Part shown: one piece after another, positions 1 through 6,611 of the stretch | Position numbering within the stretch: the first letter of the stretch is position 1 | How the letters are laid out: each line of letters begins with the position of its first letter | Assembly: GCA_027858965.1 (NCBI GenBank) | Contig: JAQIBS010000244.1 | Coordinates: forward strand, 17,122-81,121 | Direction of reading: 5' to 3' | Source of the DNA: Kiritimatiellia bacterium | GTDB taxonomy: Bacteria; Verrucomicrobiota; Kiritimatiellia; RFP12; UBA1067 | Length of the DNA stretch: 64,000 bases | The notes under the pieces: model-generated | What the model saw: only the letters and a program-made list of their open reading frames with translations | Database searches by the model: none | What the model was told of the DNA's origin: nothing | Made by a program: the position numbers and the translations under genes

Positions 1-209
1 ATTGTCGGACCCTTCTTACAGTTCAAGGCCTTTGCAAAAATACGCGCCAAGGAGGTTTTACCAATCCCGCGCGGCCCAACAAAGATATAGGCATGCGCCA
101 CGCGGTCGTTGATGATCGCATTCTTTAATGTTTGGGTAACATGCTCCTGCCCGACAACATCTTCAAAGAGGTTGGGACGCCATTTTCTCGCTAAAACTTT
201 ATATGCCAT
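1..209 (-). CDS. dnaX: DNA polymerase III subunit gamma/tau, N-terminal part (cut by window edge)
   Basis: Reading leftwards from an ATG at 209, the first 69 residues begin [12 protein letters not shown], continue with [10 protein letters not shown] and carry the Walker A loop GPRGIGKTS near residues 43-51, followed by the LNC that starts the zinc-binding region. This is the standard start of DnaX, the clamp-loader ATPase that loads the sliding clamp at the replication fork. The gene runs off the left edge, so its C-terminal tau part cannot be judged. It is divergent from apgM across a 165-bp spacer. The alternative, a general AAA+ protein such as RuvB, is excluded by the DnaX-specific N-terminal motif. 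Confidence 0.97.
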   Translation of the reverse strand, partial: MAYKVLARKWRPNLFEDVVGQEHVTQTLKNAIINDRVAHAYIFVGPRGIGKTSLARIFAKALNCKKGPT

Positions 210-334
210 AACAGCCGTGTATTTTACAGAGCCGCGCTTCGATAAGCAAAAGAAAAAGGACGTTAGTTTGGAAAACATGCTTACATGAACTACAAATAAC
301 GCGAATCTGCGCAAAATCCTGCTACACAACACAG

Positions 335-362
335 TTGACACAACCGCCTCCGTTTGTAAAAC
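335..362 (+). promoter_or_regulatory. candidate sigma70 promoter for apgM, possibly leaderless
   Basis: A perfect TTGACA at 335-340 is followed after 16 bp by TAAAAC at 357-362 (four of six matches to TATAAT). The apgM ATG lies 12 bp beyond the -10, so the mRNA would have a leader of only a few bases. No Shine-Dalgarno sequence is visible before the ATG. Confidence 0.45.
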
Positions 363-374
363 TATTGCTCCATT

Positions 375-1550
375 ATGAAACCATACAAAACAATTTTATT
401 TCTGGGTGACGGCATGGCTGATGAGCCCATTGCTGAACTCAACAACCGCACCCCTTTACAGGCGGCGAATACTCCGAATATGGATAAAATTGCTGCCAAA
501 GGCCGTAGCGGAACATTTCTAAGCCTACCGGATGGGTTCCCCACCTCAAGTGATGTGGCCAATATGTCGGTGCTGGGCGGGGACCTTGCCACAGAGCTCT
601 GTGGACGCGGACCGCTTGAAGCTGCCAGTCAGGGCATTGTCCTGGAACCAAATCAAATTGCCTTTAGGATGAACATCACATCCGTAGACGATCAAGGCAT
701 ATTACGTGATTTCTCCGGCGGCCATATTTCACAGGAAGATGCGGAAGAAACCATAGCCCTGCTTAACCGGGAGCTAGGCTCTGAAAAAGTACGCTTTGCC
801 CCTGGGGTCAGCTACCGAAACCTGCTCATTTTAACCGGCGATGAGTTCTCTGCCGACATCAGCTACCATAAACCGGATGATAACCATGGAGTCCTTGTAG
901 CTGAGCGCCTACCACAAGCTAAGGGTGACGGCTCTGAAGTGACGGCCGCACTGCTGTGCGACCTTATCTCCAAAGCCGCGGAGGTCCTGAGAGGACGCCA
1001 AGCCAACGGCATCTGGCCCTGGAGTGGAGGAAGAACCGGCAACCTGCACAGCGTCAGTGAACGCTACGGACTCAAAGCTGCCGTAATCTCTGCCGTTGAT
1101 GTGATCAAAGGGCTGGGCTGCTGCATGGGACTCGATGTCATTAATGTTCCCGGCGCCACCGGTTATATTGACACCAACTACGAGGGAAAAGCAGATGCCG
1201 CAGTTAAAGCTCTCGAAAACTATGATTTCATTTATGTTCATGTTGAAGCCATGGATGAAGTTTCGCATGCACAGGACCTGAAACTCAAGTTGCAGGCCCT
1301 GGAAGACTTTGACAGCCGCATTGTCGGACGTGTCATGCAGAGTGCCGGCGAAAATGTTGCATTCTGCGTTCTACCGGATCATCCGGTACCGCTAGCCACA
1401 GGGAAACACACCCGCACCCCGGTTCCGGTTGCCGTATGGCAACCCGGAGTTGAACCGGATTCAATACAAAGCTATGACGAACTATCCGCACAAACCGGCG
1501 CGCTTGGCTACCTTAAAGGATCTGACCTGATGGATCTGTTACTCAGGTGA
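375..1550 (+). CDS. apgM: 2,3-bisphosphoglycerate-independent phosphoglycerate mutase, archaeal-type (ApgM)
   Basis: This 391-aa cytoplasmic protein is the archaeal-type cofactor-independent phosphoglycerate mutase of the alkaline phosphatase superfamily. It interconverts 3- and 2-phosphoglycerate in glycolysis and gluconeogenesis. The N-terminal metal-binding motif [10 protein letters not shown] (D12, D16) is followed by [12 protein letters not shown], where Ser65 fits the phosphorylated nucleophile. Near residues 335-352 a run [18 protein letters not shown] supplies the late metal-binding Asp and His residues. Length matches the family. The next gene starts 99 bp downstream on the same strand after a repeat-like spacer. 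Some PVC bacteria use this enzyme in place of GpmI or GpmA; whether another mutase exists elsewhere cannot be seen. Confidence 0.95.
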   Translation: MKPYKTILFLGDGMADEPIAELNNRTPLQAANTPNMDKIAAKGRSGTFLSLPDGFPTSSDVANMSVLGGDLATELCGRGPLEAASQGIVLEPNQIAFRMNITSVDDQGILRDFSGGHISQEDAEETIALLNRELGSEKVRFAPGVSYRNLLILTGDEFSADISYHKPDDNHGVLVAERLPQAKGDGSEVTAALLCDLISKAAEVLRGRQANGIWPWSGGRTGNLHSVSERYGLKAAVISAVDVIKGLGCCMGLDVINVPGATGYIDTNYEGKADAAVKALENYDFIYVHVEAMDEVSHAQDLKLKLQALEDFDSRIVGRVMQSAGENVAFCVLPDHPVPLATGKHTRTPVPVAVWQPGVEPDSIQSYDELSAQTGALGYLKGSDLMDLLLR

Positions 1551-1646
1551 CAGATAACAGTCATCAGTGAAATGCTCACTGGTAGCTGCAGACTGTTATC
1601 TGTTAACTTTATACTGGTCACTGTTAACTGTAGGCTGTAAACTGAA
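1551..1646 (+). repeat. short degenerate tandem repeat spacer (CTGTTA/ACTG units)
   Basis: The whole spacer between apgM and the next gene is made of repeated short words such as GACTGTTATC, CACTGTTAAC, GTAGGCTG and TAAACTG, running right up to the ATG at 1650. It resembles the clearer heptamer array at 27311-27406. No Shine-Dalgarno sequence is seen. Confidence 0.5.
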
Positions 1647-1649
1647 ATC

Positions 1650-2927
1650 ATGAAATTGCTCATTATACAGATTGCCGGACTGGGATTCGACTTTGCCTCG
1701 GCGCAGGGACTCTCTGAAATCGCAGGGTGTAAGGCACAAAAGTTGCAACCCGTCTTTCCCGCTCTCACCTGCACCGTTCAAGCAACACTGAGAACAGCTC
1801 AGCCTCCCTCAAAACATGGAGTTGCTGCCAACGGCTTCATGGAAACACGTCTGCGCAAAGCGCTCTTCTGGGAACAGTCATCCGCCCTGATTGACGGTGA
1901 GCGCATCTGGAACAAGTTCAGAGAGAATGGCGGCAGCGTTGGAATGGCCTTCTTCCAGCAAAGTCTGGGAGAGAGCGTTGATCAGATTATCTCTCCGGCA
2001 CCACTGCATAAACACAATGGCGGCATGATCATGGACTGCAGTAGCAAACCGGAGTCACTCTATGCCGCTCTCCAGCAGTTTGCAGGTGGCCCATTTAAAC
2101 TGCACCGCTACTGGGGACCATTGGCCTCATCCGCCAGCTCCCAATGGATTGCAAAAGCCATAACAGGACTTATAAATTCGGCCGACACCCCCGACCTGCT
2201 TTTCACCTATCTGCCCTGCCTCGACTATGACCTGCAGCGGCATGGCACAGATCACCCGAAAAGCGCAAAAGCGGCAAAAGAACTCCGACGCGAATTAACC
2301 CTGCTTTTTAATTCCGCAAAAGACAACGGCTATGATGTCATCGCCTTTGGTGACTATGCCATCACGGATGTCAGCGGGGGCGCTATTTTTCCCAATAGAA
2401 CCTTGAAAAAAGCAGGCCTTTTAAAAACCCGACGCGTTAAATCAATGCTCTACCCCGACATGCACCAGAGCAAAGCTTTCGCAGTGGTCGACCATCAGGT
2501 GGCAATGGTTACCTGCTTTGACCAATCCGTAACTGCCAATGCCGCGGAGCTACTGAGTTCTATTGAAGGTGTTGACTCTGTAATGGATGCCGAAGAACAG
2601 AGTCGGCATCAGGCTAACCATCCCAACAGCGGTGACCTTTTAATCACCGCCAAACCCGGATACTGGTTTGCATACCCCTGGTGGAATCATAATGCCGAGG
2701 CCCCTGACTACGCTGCCCATGTCGACATCCACAACAAACCGGGGTACGACCCCTGTGAACTCTTTTCCGGGACAAACCCCTTTCATACATCTCAGGATAC
2801 TGAAAAGATTAAGGGCACCCATGGACTTACCGGACCCGGATATGAAACCGCTCTCTTTACAACCTTAAATCTTAACCCTGAAACACTCCTTGAGCTTTCA
2901 CAACAATTGAAAGAAAGACTATCTTAA
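1650..2927 (+). CDS. alkaline phosphatase-superfamily phosphodiesterase/nucleotide pyrophosphatase, ebo-associated type
   Basis: This 425-aa protein has no signal peptide. The N-terminal strand MKLLIIQIAGLG is followed by PALTCTVQATL, where Thr40 or Thr42 is the likely nucleophile, and SKHGVAANGF. Later come the metal-binding segments YLPCLDYDLQRHG, GDYAIT, AVVDHQVA, VDIHNKPGYD and KGTHG. These are hallmarks of the type I phosphodiesterase/nucleotide pyrophosphatase branch of the alkaline phosphatase superfamily. The pattern matches, from memory, the phosphodiesterase often encoded with eboD and eboE in metabolite-traffic loci. It lies between apgM and the EboD-type gene, supporting that link. 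The true substrate is unknown. The ATG abuts a repeat spacer. Confidence 0.85.
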   Translation: MKLLIIQIAGLGFDFASAQGLSEIAGCKAQKLQPVFPALTCTVQATLRTAQPPSKHGVAANGFMETRLRKALFWEQSSALIDGERIWNKFRENGGSVGMAFFQQSLGESVDQIISPAPLHKHNGGMIMDCSSKPESLYAALQQFAGGPFKLHRYWGPLASSASSQWIAKAITGLINSADTPDLLFTYLPCLDYDLQRHGTDHPKSAKAAKELRRELTLLFNSAKDNGYDVIAFGDYAITDVSGGAIFPNRTLKKAGLLKTRRVKSMLYPDMHQSKAFAVVDHQVAMVTCFDQSVTANAAELLSSIEGVDSVMDAEEQSRHQANHPNSGDLLITAKPGYWFAYPWWNHNAEAPDYAAHVDIHNKPGYDPCELFSGTNPFHTSQDTEKIKGTHGLTGPGYETALFTTLNLNPETLLELSQQLKERLS

Positions 2928-3175
2928 CCACGAAGCTCGTAGCGCAGCATAGCTACAACCCAATTTATTGACAGGATTACAGGATTAACAGGATATTACT
3001 GCTCAAAGAATTATCTTTCACAGAGTCGCAGAGAACACGGAGAGAATACCACTAAAAATACTTCTCTGCGAACTCTGCGCCTCCATGTCAGGGCGTAGCC
3101 TTGGCGTAGACTGATGCGAGAAATTTCTTACCCAGGTCACAATTTCGTGCTTTTCGTGTTTTTCGTGGTAAAAAA
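2928..3175. repeat. composite of dispersed intergenic repeats
   Basis: Three modules follow one another: the CCACGAAG-TCGTAGC-CAGCATAGC element plus a GACAGGATTACAGGAT tract (2928-2996); an imperfect inverted repeat with arms of CACAGAG/GCAGAGAACAC type (3018-3082); and a TTTCGTG-TTTTCGTGTTTTTCGTGG module (3143-3170). Related copies occur at 20482-20510, 22655-22736, 45494-45560, 35173-35246, 63798-63858 and 5446-5475. Confidence 0.7.
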
Positions 3176-3183
3176 GCTACTTT

Positions 3184-4368
3184 ATGAAAACTATACAACA
3201 AAAATTTGCAGTCTCCTTCTCCTATCCTGTTCACTTCACTCACAATGTGTTTGATCTGGAAAATTCTCTGCTCGCCGATACTCTCATAACTACCTCAGGC
3301 AAGACAGCACGGACTCTCGTAGTGATCGATTCAGGAATTATTGCAGCAAATCCGAATCTGATAGCGCAAATCAATCAGTGGTTCATCAAATATGCCGAGA
3401 GAGTAGAGCTGGTTAAACCGCCTATGATCGTACCCGGTGGAGAGAATGCCAAGAACGGATGGTCAAGCGTACGGGAGATAATGACCTGCGCCGGATTAGA
3501 ACACCTTGACCGCCAAAGTTATATTATCAGCATTGGCGGCGGGGCTGTGCTTGATATGACCGGATTTGCCGCTGCACTTGTGCATCGCGGCATTCGCCTG
3601 ATACGCCTTCCCTCAACAGTACTCGCTCAGGATGATGCCGGAGTCGGAATCAAAAACGGAATGAACGACGGCGGCGCCAAAAATTTTGCAGGAACCTTTG
3701 CCCCGCCCTTTGCTGTGATCAACGACTTGAATTTTCTAAAAACGCTTCCCTTCCAGGAATGGATCAATGGCGTAGCCGAAGCCTTTAAAGTGGCCATTAT
3801 ATCCGATATTAAATTCTTCAGATGGCTCTGCGAGCATGCTGACAGCGTCAAAGATCGTGATCAGGAGGTCATGGAACGGATTGTCTACAAAACAGCTCAG
3901 CTGCACCTCCACCACATCGCCACATCGGGAGACCCCTTTGAAACAGGGAGTGCACGCCCCCTTGATTTTGGTCACTGGGCTGGACACCGCCTGGAACTTA
4001 TGTCCAATTTCACACTTGGCCATGGCGCGGGAGTAGCCATCGGCATTGCAATCGACAGCACCTACGCAATGCTGGAAGGCCGTATTACCCAGAATGATTT
4101 AACCTCCATCATAATCGCTATACAGAACTGCGGACTTCCTGTCAGCTCCGAACTTCTTGAACGACTTGACTCAAATGGCGTACCTGATGTGCTCAAAGGC
4201 ATTGAACAGTTCCGCGAACACCTTGGCGGGGAACTCTGCATCACCCTCCCCAATCCGCTCGGCAGCAAAATTGAGGTCCATCATATGGACCCCGACCTGC
4301 TCAAACAAGCCATCACACTTGTTCTTAGAGATACCTTCAGTGATCAGCCAACCGCCGTTATCTCTTAA
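3184..4368 (+). CDS. eboD: EboD-type 3-dehydroquinate synthase homologue
   Basis: This 394-aa cytoplasmic protein belongs to the 3-dehydroquinate synthase/sugar-phosphate cyclase family, in the EboD branch found in ebo metabolite-traffic operons. The NAD-binding motif IISIGGGAVLDMTG is followed by RLPSTVLAQDDAGVGIKNG and TFAPPFAVIND. The metal-binding set appears as GVAEAFKV (Glu), DFGHWAGHRLE (His) and LGHGAGVAIG (His). The KNG and APPF segments and the C-terminal FREHLGGELCITLP favour EboD over housekeeping AroB. It follows the phosphodiesterase on the same strand after a 256-bp repeat-filled gap. It could still serve the shikimate pathway if no other aroB exists. The eboE gene lies 32 kb away in this window. 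Confidence 0.88.
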   Translation: MKTIQQKFAVSFSYPVHFTHNVFDLENSLLADTLITTSGKTARTLVVIDSGIIAANPNLIAQINQWFIKYAERVELVKPPMIVPGGENAKNGWSSVREIMTCAGLEHLDRQSYIISIGGGAVLDMTGFAAALVHRGIRLIRLPSTVLAQDDAGVGIKNGMNDGGAKNFAGTFAPPFAVINDLNFLKTLPFQEWINGVAEAFKVAIISDIKFFRWLCEHADSVKDRDQEVMERIVYKTAQLHLHHIATSGDPFETGSARPLDFGHWAGHRLELMSNFTLGHGAGVAIGIAIDSTYAMLEGRITQNDLTSIIIAIQNCGLPVSSELLERLDSNGVPDVLKGIEQFREHLGGELCITLPNPLGSKIEVHHMDPDLLKQAITLVLRDTFSDQPTAVIS

Positions 4369-4369
4369 A

Positions 4370-4408
4370 TTCAGAACTTTAGAACTCTCGCACTTCAGAA
4401 CTTCTTCC
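4370..4408. repeat. octamer-type tandem repeat (CAGAACTT/TAGAACT)
   Basis: About five degenerate copies of an 8-bp unit of AGAACTTT/CGCACTTC type follow directly after the eboD-type stop. The same words recur at 36342-36527 and 61690-61752. Confidence 0.55.
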
Positions 4409-4541
4409 ATCTCTTCTATGCAACACGAAGTGTTGTTGTCTAAACCAGTGATGACTATCACTCAAACACTAAATGTATGAGCTGACTATCGCATATCACA
4501 CCGGCTTACTTTGGTTCCGGCTTCGCTGGTTTAGGTTGCAC

Positions 4542-4572
4542 AAAAAGCCGGGCTCACTTTCGTAAACCCGGT
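4542..4572 (-). terminator. intrinsic terminator of small-RNA candidate 1
   Basis: On the minus strand a 10-bp stem (CCGGG then UUUAC, pairing with GUGAG then CCCGG, with two G-U pairs) closes on a GAAA tetraloop and is followed by five U residues (4546-4542). Confidence 0.8.
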
Positions 4573-4744
4573 TCAGTCTAACAGGAATGATCAATTATGT
4601 AGAATTGTCTTTATATGTTTACATATTAATCGTAATTTTATTTATACTTGTTGATCTGATCTTGTTGTTTTATGTTGTTGAAAAATGAAAATACTCTTAT
4701 TTAGCTTTCCTGGTTGATAGTTGTTAATGTGTCACCTTTCATAA
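4542..4744 (-). ncRNA. small RNA candidate 1 of a tandem sigma54-type pair
   Basis: The transcript is bounded by the -24/-12 promoter at 4755-4769 and the terminator at 4542-4572, giving about 200 nt with the start estimated from promoter geometry. It has no credible coding frame. Compared with candidate 2 it keeps, in the same order, an ACCAG-AAAG-ATTTTCAT block near the 5' end, an A/C-rich unstructured stretch with AACAACA words (about 4648-4680), a small AT-rich hairpin, the word UCCUGUUA (4586-4579) and the GNRA-capped terminator. UCCUGUUA can pair with AGGA-type ribosome binding sites, so it is a plausible seed. Function is not known; no Rfam family was recognised. Confidence 0.7.
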
Positions 4745-4754
4745 ATTGAATATT

Positions 4755-4769
4755 GCACCAATCGTGCCA
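4755..4769 (-). promoter_or_regulatory. sigma54 (-24/-12) promoter of small-RNA candidate 1
   Basis: Reading the minus strand, TGGCAC at 4769-4764, five bases, then GTGC at 4758-4755. The invariant GG and GC are exactly ten bases apart; only the first base of the -12 box departs from TTGC. Confidence 0.72.
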
Positions 4770-4814
4770 AACTTATTATCAAGTTAAAGAAGAGGGACTG
4801 TGTTATTTGCGAGC

Positions 4815-4850
4815 AAAAAAATAACCGGGATCGCTTGCGCGATCCCGGTT
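4815..4850 (-). terminator. intrinsic terminator of small-RNA candidate 2
   Basis: A perfect 12-bp stem (AACCGGGATCGC at 4850-4839 pairing with 4834-4823 on the minus strand) has a GCAA tetraloop, then one A and seven U residues. This is a textbook Rho-independent terminator. Confidence 0.92.
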
Positions 4851-5015
4851 CTGTATAACAGGAGTGGTCTACATTTTAATTAGTTTTTTAAGTATATCTT
4901 CATTAACTAATTTTATTTGTTGTATTGTGTTGTTTGTTTGTTTGTTGTGTTTGTTTGTGTTGTTATGAAAATCCTAATATTCCTTTCTGGTCTTTATACC
5001 AGAATCAATCTCTGC
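4815..5015 (-). ncRNA. small RNA candidate 2 of a tandem sigma54-type pair
   Basis: About 200 nt between the promoter at 5026-5040 and the terminator at 4815-4850. Features in order are a CTGGT/ACCAG hairpin near the 5' end, the ATTTTCAT block, a long A/C-rich stretch made of AACAAAC words (4965-4917), a TTAGTT/AACTAA hairpin, the conserved UCCUGUUA (4863-4856) and the GNRA terminator. The A/C-rich stretch looks single-stranded and resembles repeats bound by the distal face of Hfq, as in sigma54-driven CrcZ-type sponge RNAs; that comparison is inference only. Its last base lies about 45 bp from candidate 1's promoter, so the two form a tandem array. Confidence 0.75.
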
Positions 5016-5025
5016 TATTTATATT

Positions 5026-5040
5026 GCAATAGCCGTGCCA
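5026..5040 (-). promoter_or_regulatory. sigma54 (-24/-12) promoter of small-RNA candidate 2
   Basis: On the minus strand TGGCAC (5040-5035), GGCTA, TTGC (5029-5026), followed by A. This is a full match to the TGGCAC-N5-TTGCW consensus, with GG and GC separated by ten bases. Confidence 0.85.
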
Positions 5041-5132
5041 ATTTCTAAACTTCTACATATTTCTACATTTTCAAGAGTTTTTTTAAAAAACCATCCCCAA
5101 ATGTACCAATTACCCTCAAGCTCACAGTCAAA

Positions 5133-5175
5133 ATGTCGCACCAAGAGTCATTTTGTTGCAACGTTATGTCACACC
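5133..5175 (-). promoter_or_regulatory. candidate enhancer-binding sites for the sigma54 promoter
   Basis: Two direct copies of GGTGYGACAT on the minus strand (5142-5133 and 5175-5166) are 33 bp apart, about three helical turns. They lie roughly 120-160 bp upstream of the predicted start of small-RNA candidate 2, the usual place for activator sites. The activator is unknown; the FHA-type activator at 20802 is one candidate. Confidence 0.45.
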
Positions 5176-5243
5176 GTGGTATATTTACTCCTGTTTAATT
5201 CCGCAATTTTCATTAATTCAGCTCCGTGGAATCCACTCCGATA

Positions 5244-5345
5244 ATGTAAAGCAAGCATCCTGCTTGCTCACAAGCTGGAAGCTTATGCTACTTTATTAAC
5301 TCTCTGCGCCTCCATGTCAGGGCGTAGTTCCGCTTGCGGAACAGT
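5244..5345. repeat. dispersed composite repeat, copy 1 (GCAAGCA-TCC-TGCTTGC palindrome)
   Basis: A perfect 7-bp inverted repeat GCAAGCATCCTGCTTGC at 5251-5267 is followed by CACAAGCTGGAAGCTTATG and then CTCTGCGCCTCC text. The same order recurs at 10750-10835. Confidence 0.75.
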
Positions 5346-5616
5346 ATAACTACGAATTACACGAATGAACGCGAATGTTGGGAAGTCGCTACGCTCTGTA
5401 GAATGTAGGATGTGGAATGTAGGATGTTTGCTTCGCTGGAATTAACTACGAAAAACACGAAAGGCACGAAATTGAGTTGCCTCCGCCTTCGCACTTTGTG
5501 ACTACGGCATGACATCACGGGTGTTCTTGCCACAATAGCCTGGAGGGTGACGCCTGGTTTCTAGGTAAATTTGACGTAGAAAATGTAGAATAAATATAAT
5601 GTCCGGAAACATTCCG
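5346..5616. other. gene-free spacer built from dispersed repeat text
   Basis: It contains an ACTACGAATTACACGAATGAACGCGAATG word, a GAATGTAGGATGTGGAATGTAGGATG tract related to 6310-6345, and an ACTACGAAAAACACGAAAGGCACGAAATT word (5446-5475) that is the inverted counterpart of 3143-3170. No gene or RNA signal is seen. Confidence 0.55.
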
Positions 5617-5874
5617 TCACCCGTAATGTCCCCTGCACTGGGCGATCTCAGGGGAATCACCCTGCAGCCGATAAACAACGCGGTTTTTATCATCAATACG
5701 CCGCGACCACCACCCACTTAGATCTCCCTTCAGAGGCTCCGGTTTGCCTATGCCTTCGTATGGAGAACGCTGAATATCCCGGACAATCTGATTGACACGC
5801 TTCAAGGTTTTCCTGTCCTGACTCTGCCAGTACACATAGTCCTCCCAAGCATCATCTGTCCACAGAAGGCTCAT
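5617..5874 (-). CDS. yoeB: YoeB-type toxin (ribosome-dependent mRNA interferase)
   Basis: This 85-aa protein has the full length of Txe/YoeB toxins, which cut mRNA in the ribosomal A site. The known catalytic residues of E. coli YoeB are present at the same numbers: Glu46, Arg65 (in NRVVYR), His83 and Tyr84 in the ending AQCRGHYG. It follows the antitoxin gene with a one-base gap, so the two are co-transcribed. The toxin is probably active; nothing suggests decay. Homology to plain RelE is less likely because of the YoeB-type C-terminal HY. Confidence 0.92.
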   Translation of the reverse strand: MSLLWTDDAWEDYVYWQSQDRKTLKRVNQIVRDIQRSPYEGIGKPEPLKGDLSGWWSRRIDDKNRVVYRLQGDSPEIAQCRGHYG

Positions 5875-5875
5875 A

Positions 5876-6133
5876 TCAATCCTCGATCAGATCATGTTTT
5901 TTCAGTTTACCAGCCTCAGCCTGTGCTATAGATTCGCGCAAACGGTTCATATTCTTCTCGTTGAAAAAAGGATCCGCAACCTCGAACGGAATCTTGCCCA
6001 ATCTGAGCGACTGACGCACGAAAATGTTGAACGCAGTTGTCATATTCATCCCGAGTTCCTTGAAAAGAATCTCCGCGTTCTCCTTGATTTCACGGTCGAG
6101 CCGCATAGTAATATTAACAGTAGTATTTTTCAT
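5876..6133 (-). CDS. RelB/DinJ-family antitoxin
   Basis: This 85-aa protein begins with a ribbon-helix-helix region (VNITMRLDREIKENAEILFKELG) followed by GMNMTTAFNIFVRQSL, the signature of RelB/DinJ antitoxins. The C-terminal part, with PFFNEKNMNRLRESIAQ, should wrap the toxin. It is the first gene of the pair and should repress its own promoter. DinJ-like antitoxins are more often paired with YafQ or RelE; here the partner is YoeB-like, and such mixed pairs are known. Confidence 0.9.
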   Translation of the reverse strand: MKNTTVNITMRLDREIKENAEILFKELGMNMTTAFNIFVRQSLRLGKIPFEVADPFFNEKNMNRLRESIAQAEAGKLKKHDLIED

Positions 6134-6186
6134 AGGTCACCTCATTGAATACAGATAATATACCACCAAAAACCAGTGCAAATCAA

Positions 6187-6197
6187 GTGCATTGCAC
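6187..6197. promoter_or_regulatory. candidate operator upstream of the toxin-antitoxin pair
   Basis: A perfect 11-bp palindrome GTGCATTGCAC lies about 55 bp upstream of the antitoxin start. Between it and the gene, on the minus strand, TTGATT and TATATT are 18 bp apart. Autorepression sites of RelB-type antitoxins are often short palindromes in such positions. Confidence 0.4.
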
Positions 6198-6255
6198 GTC
6201 TTTATATAAAATTCACATGCGTTTTGTATTGCAAATCCCAAATTGCGAGGTAATT

Positions 6256-6611
6256 TCAAACTACGAATCACGCGGATGGACACGAATGGAGGGAGAGTCG
6301 CTATGCTCCGCAGAATGTAGGAGGTGAGATGTAGGATGTTTGCTTCCGCCGTCGCTCTTCGAGCTATGGCGGACACGTCGCTGGTTTGGGCAAAAATATG
6401 TTGGGCAAAAAAATGAATATGTCTACGTGTCTTCTTGACCGCCATAGCCCGGCTGCGTCCGCCAAAGCCTGCAAGGCGACGAAGGGAGGGCGATGGCTGG
6501 TTGCGTCACTGAGAGAGAATTGAGTGTTTAATAAACTGTAGAGTTGCTTCTCAGAAGCAATTTGGCTCCCGTCACCAACGCTACAAACATAACTCTCACA
6601 GAGAGATAGTT
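6256..6611. other. gene-free spacer of dispersed repeats
   Basis: It holds an ACTACGAATCACGCGGATGGACACGAATGG word, the AGAATGTAGGAGGTGAGATGTAGGATG tract, two divergent TCCGCC-GCTATGGCGGAC text modules, and at 6536-6594 a decayed relative of the palindrome at 57408-57471. No gene was recognised. Confidence 0.5.

Noticed and set aside
5035..5244. 69-aa plus-strand open frame
   Set aside because: It overlaps the sigma54 promoter and its upstream sites, has no ribosome binding site, and its composition is not protein-like.
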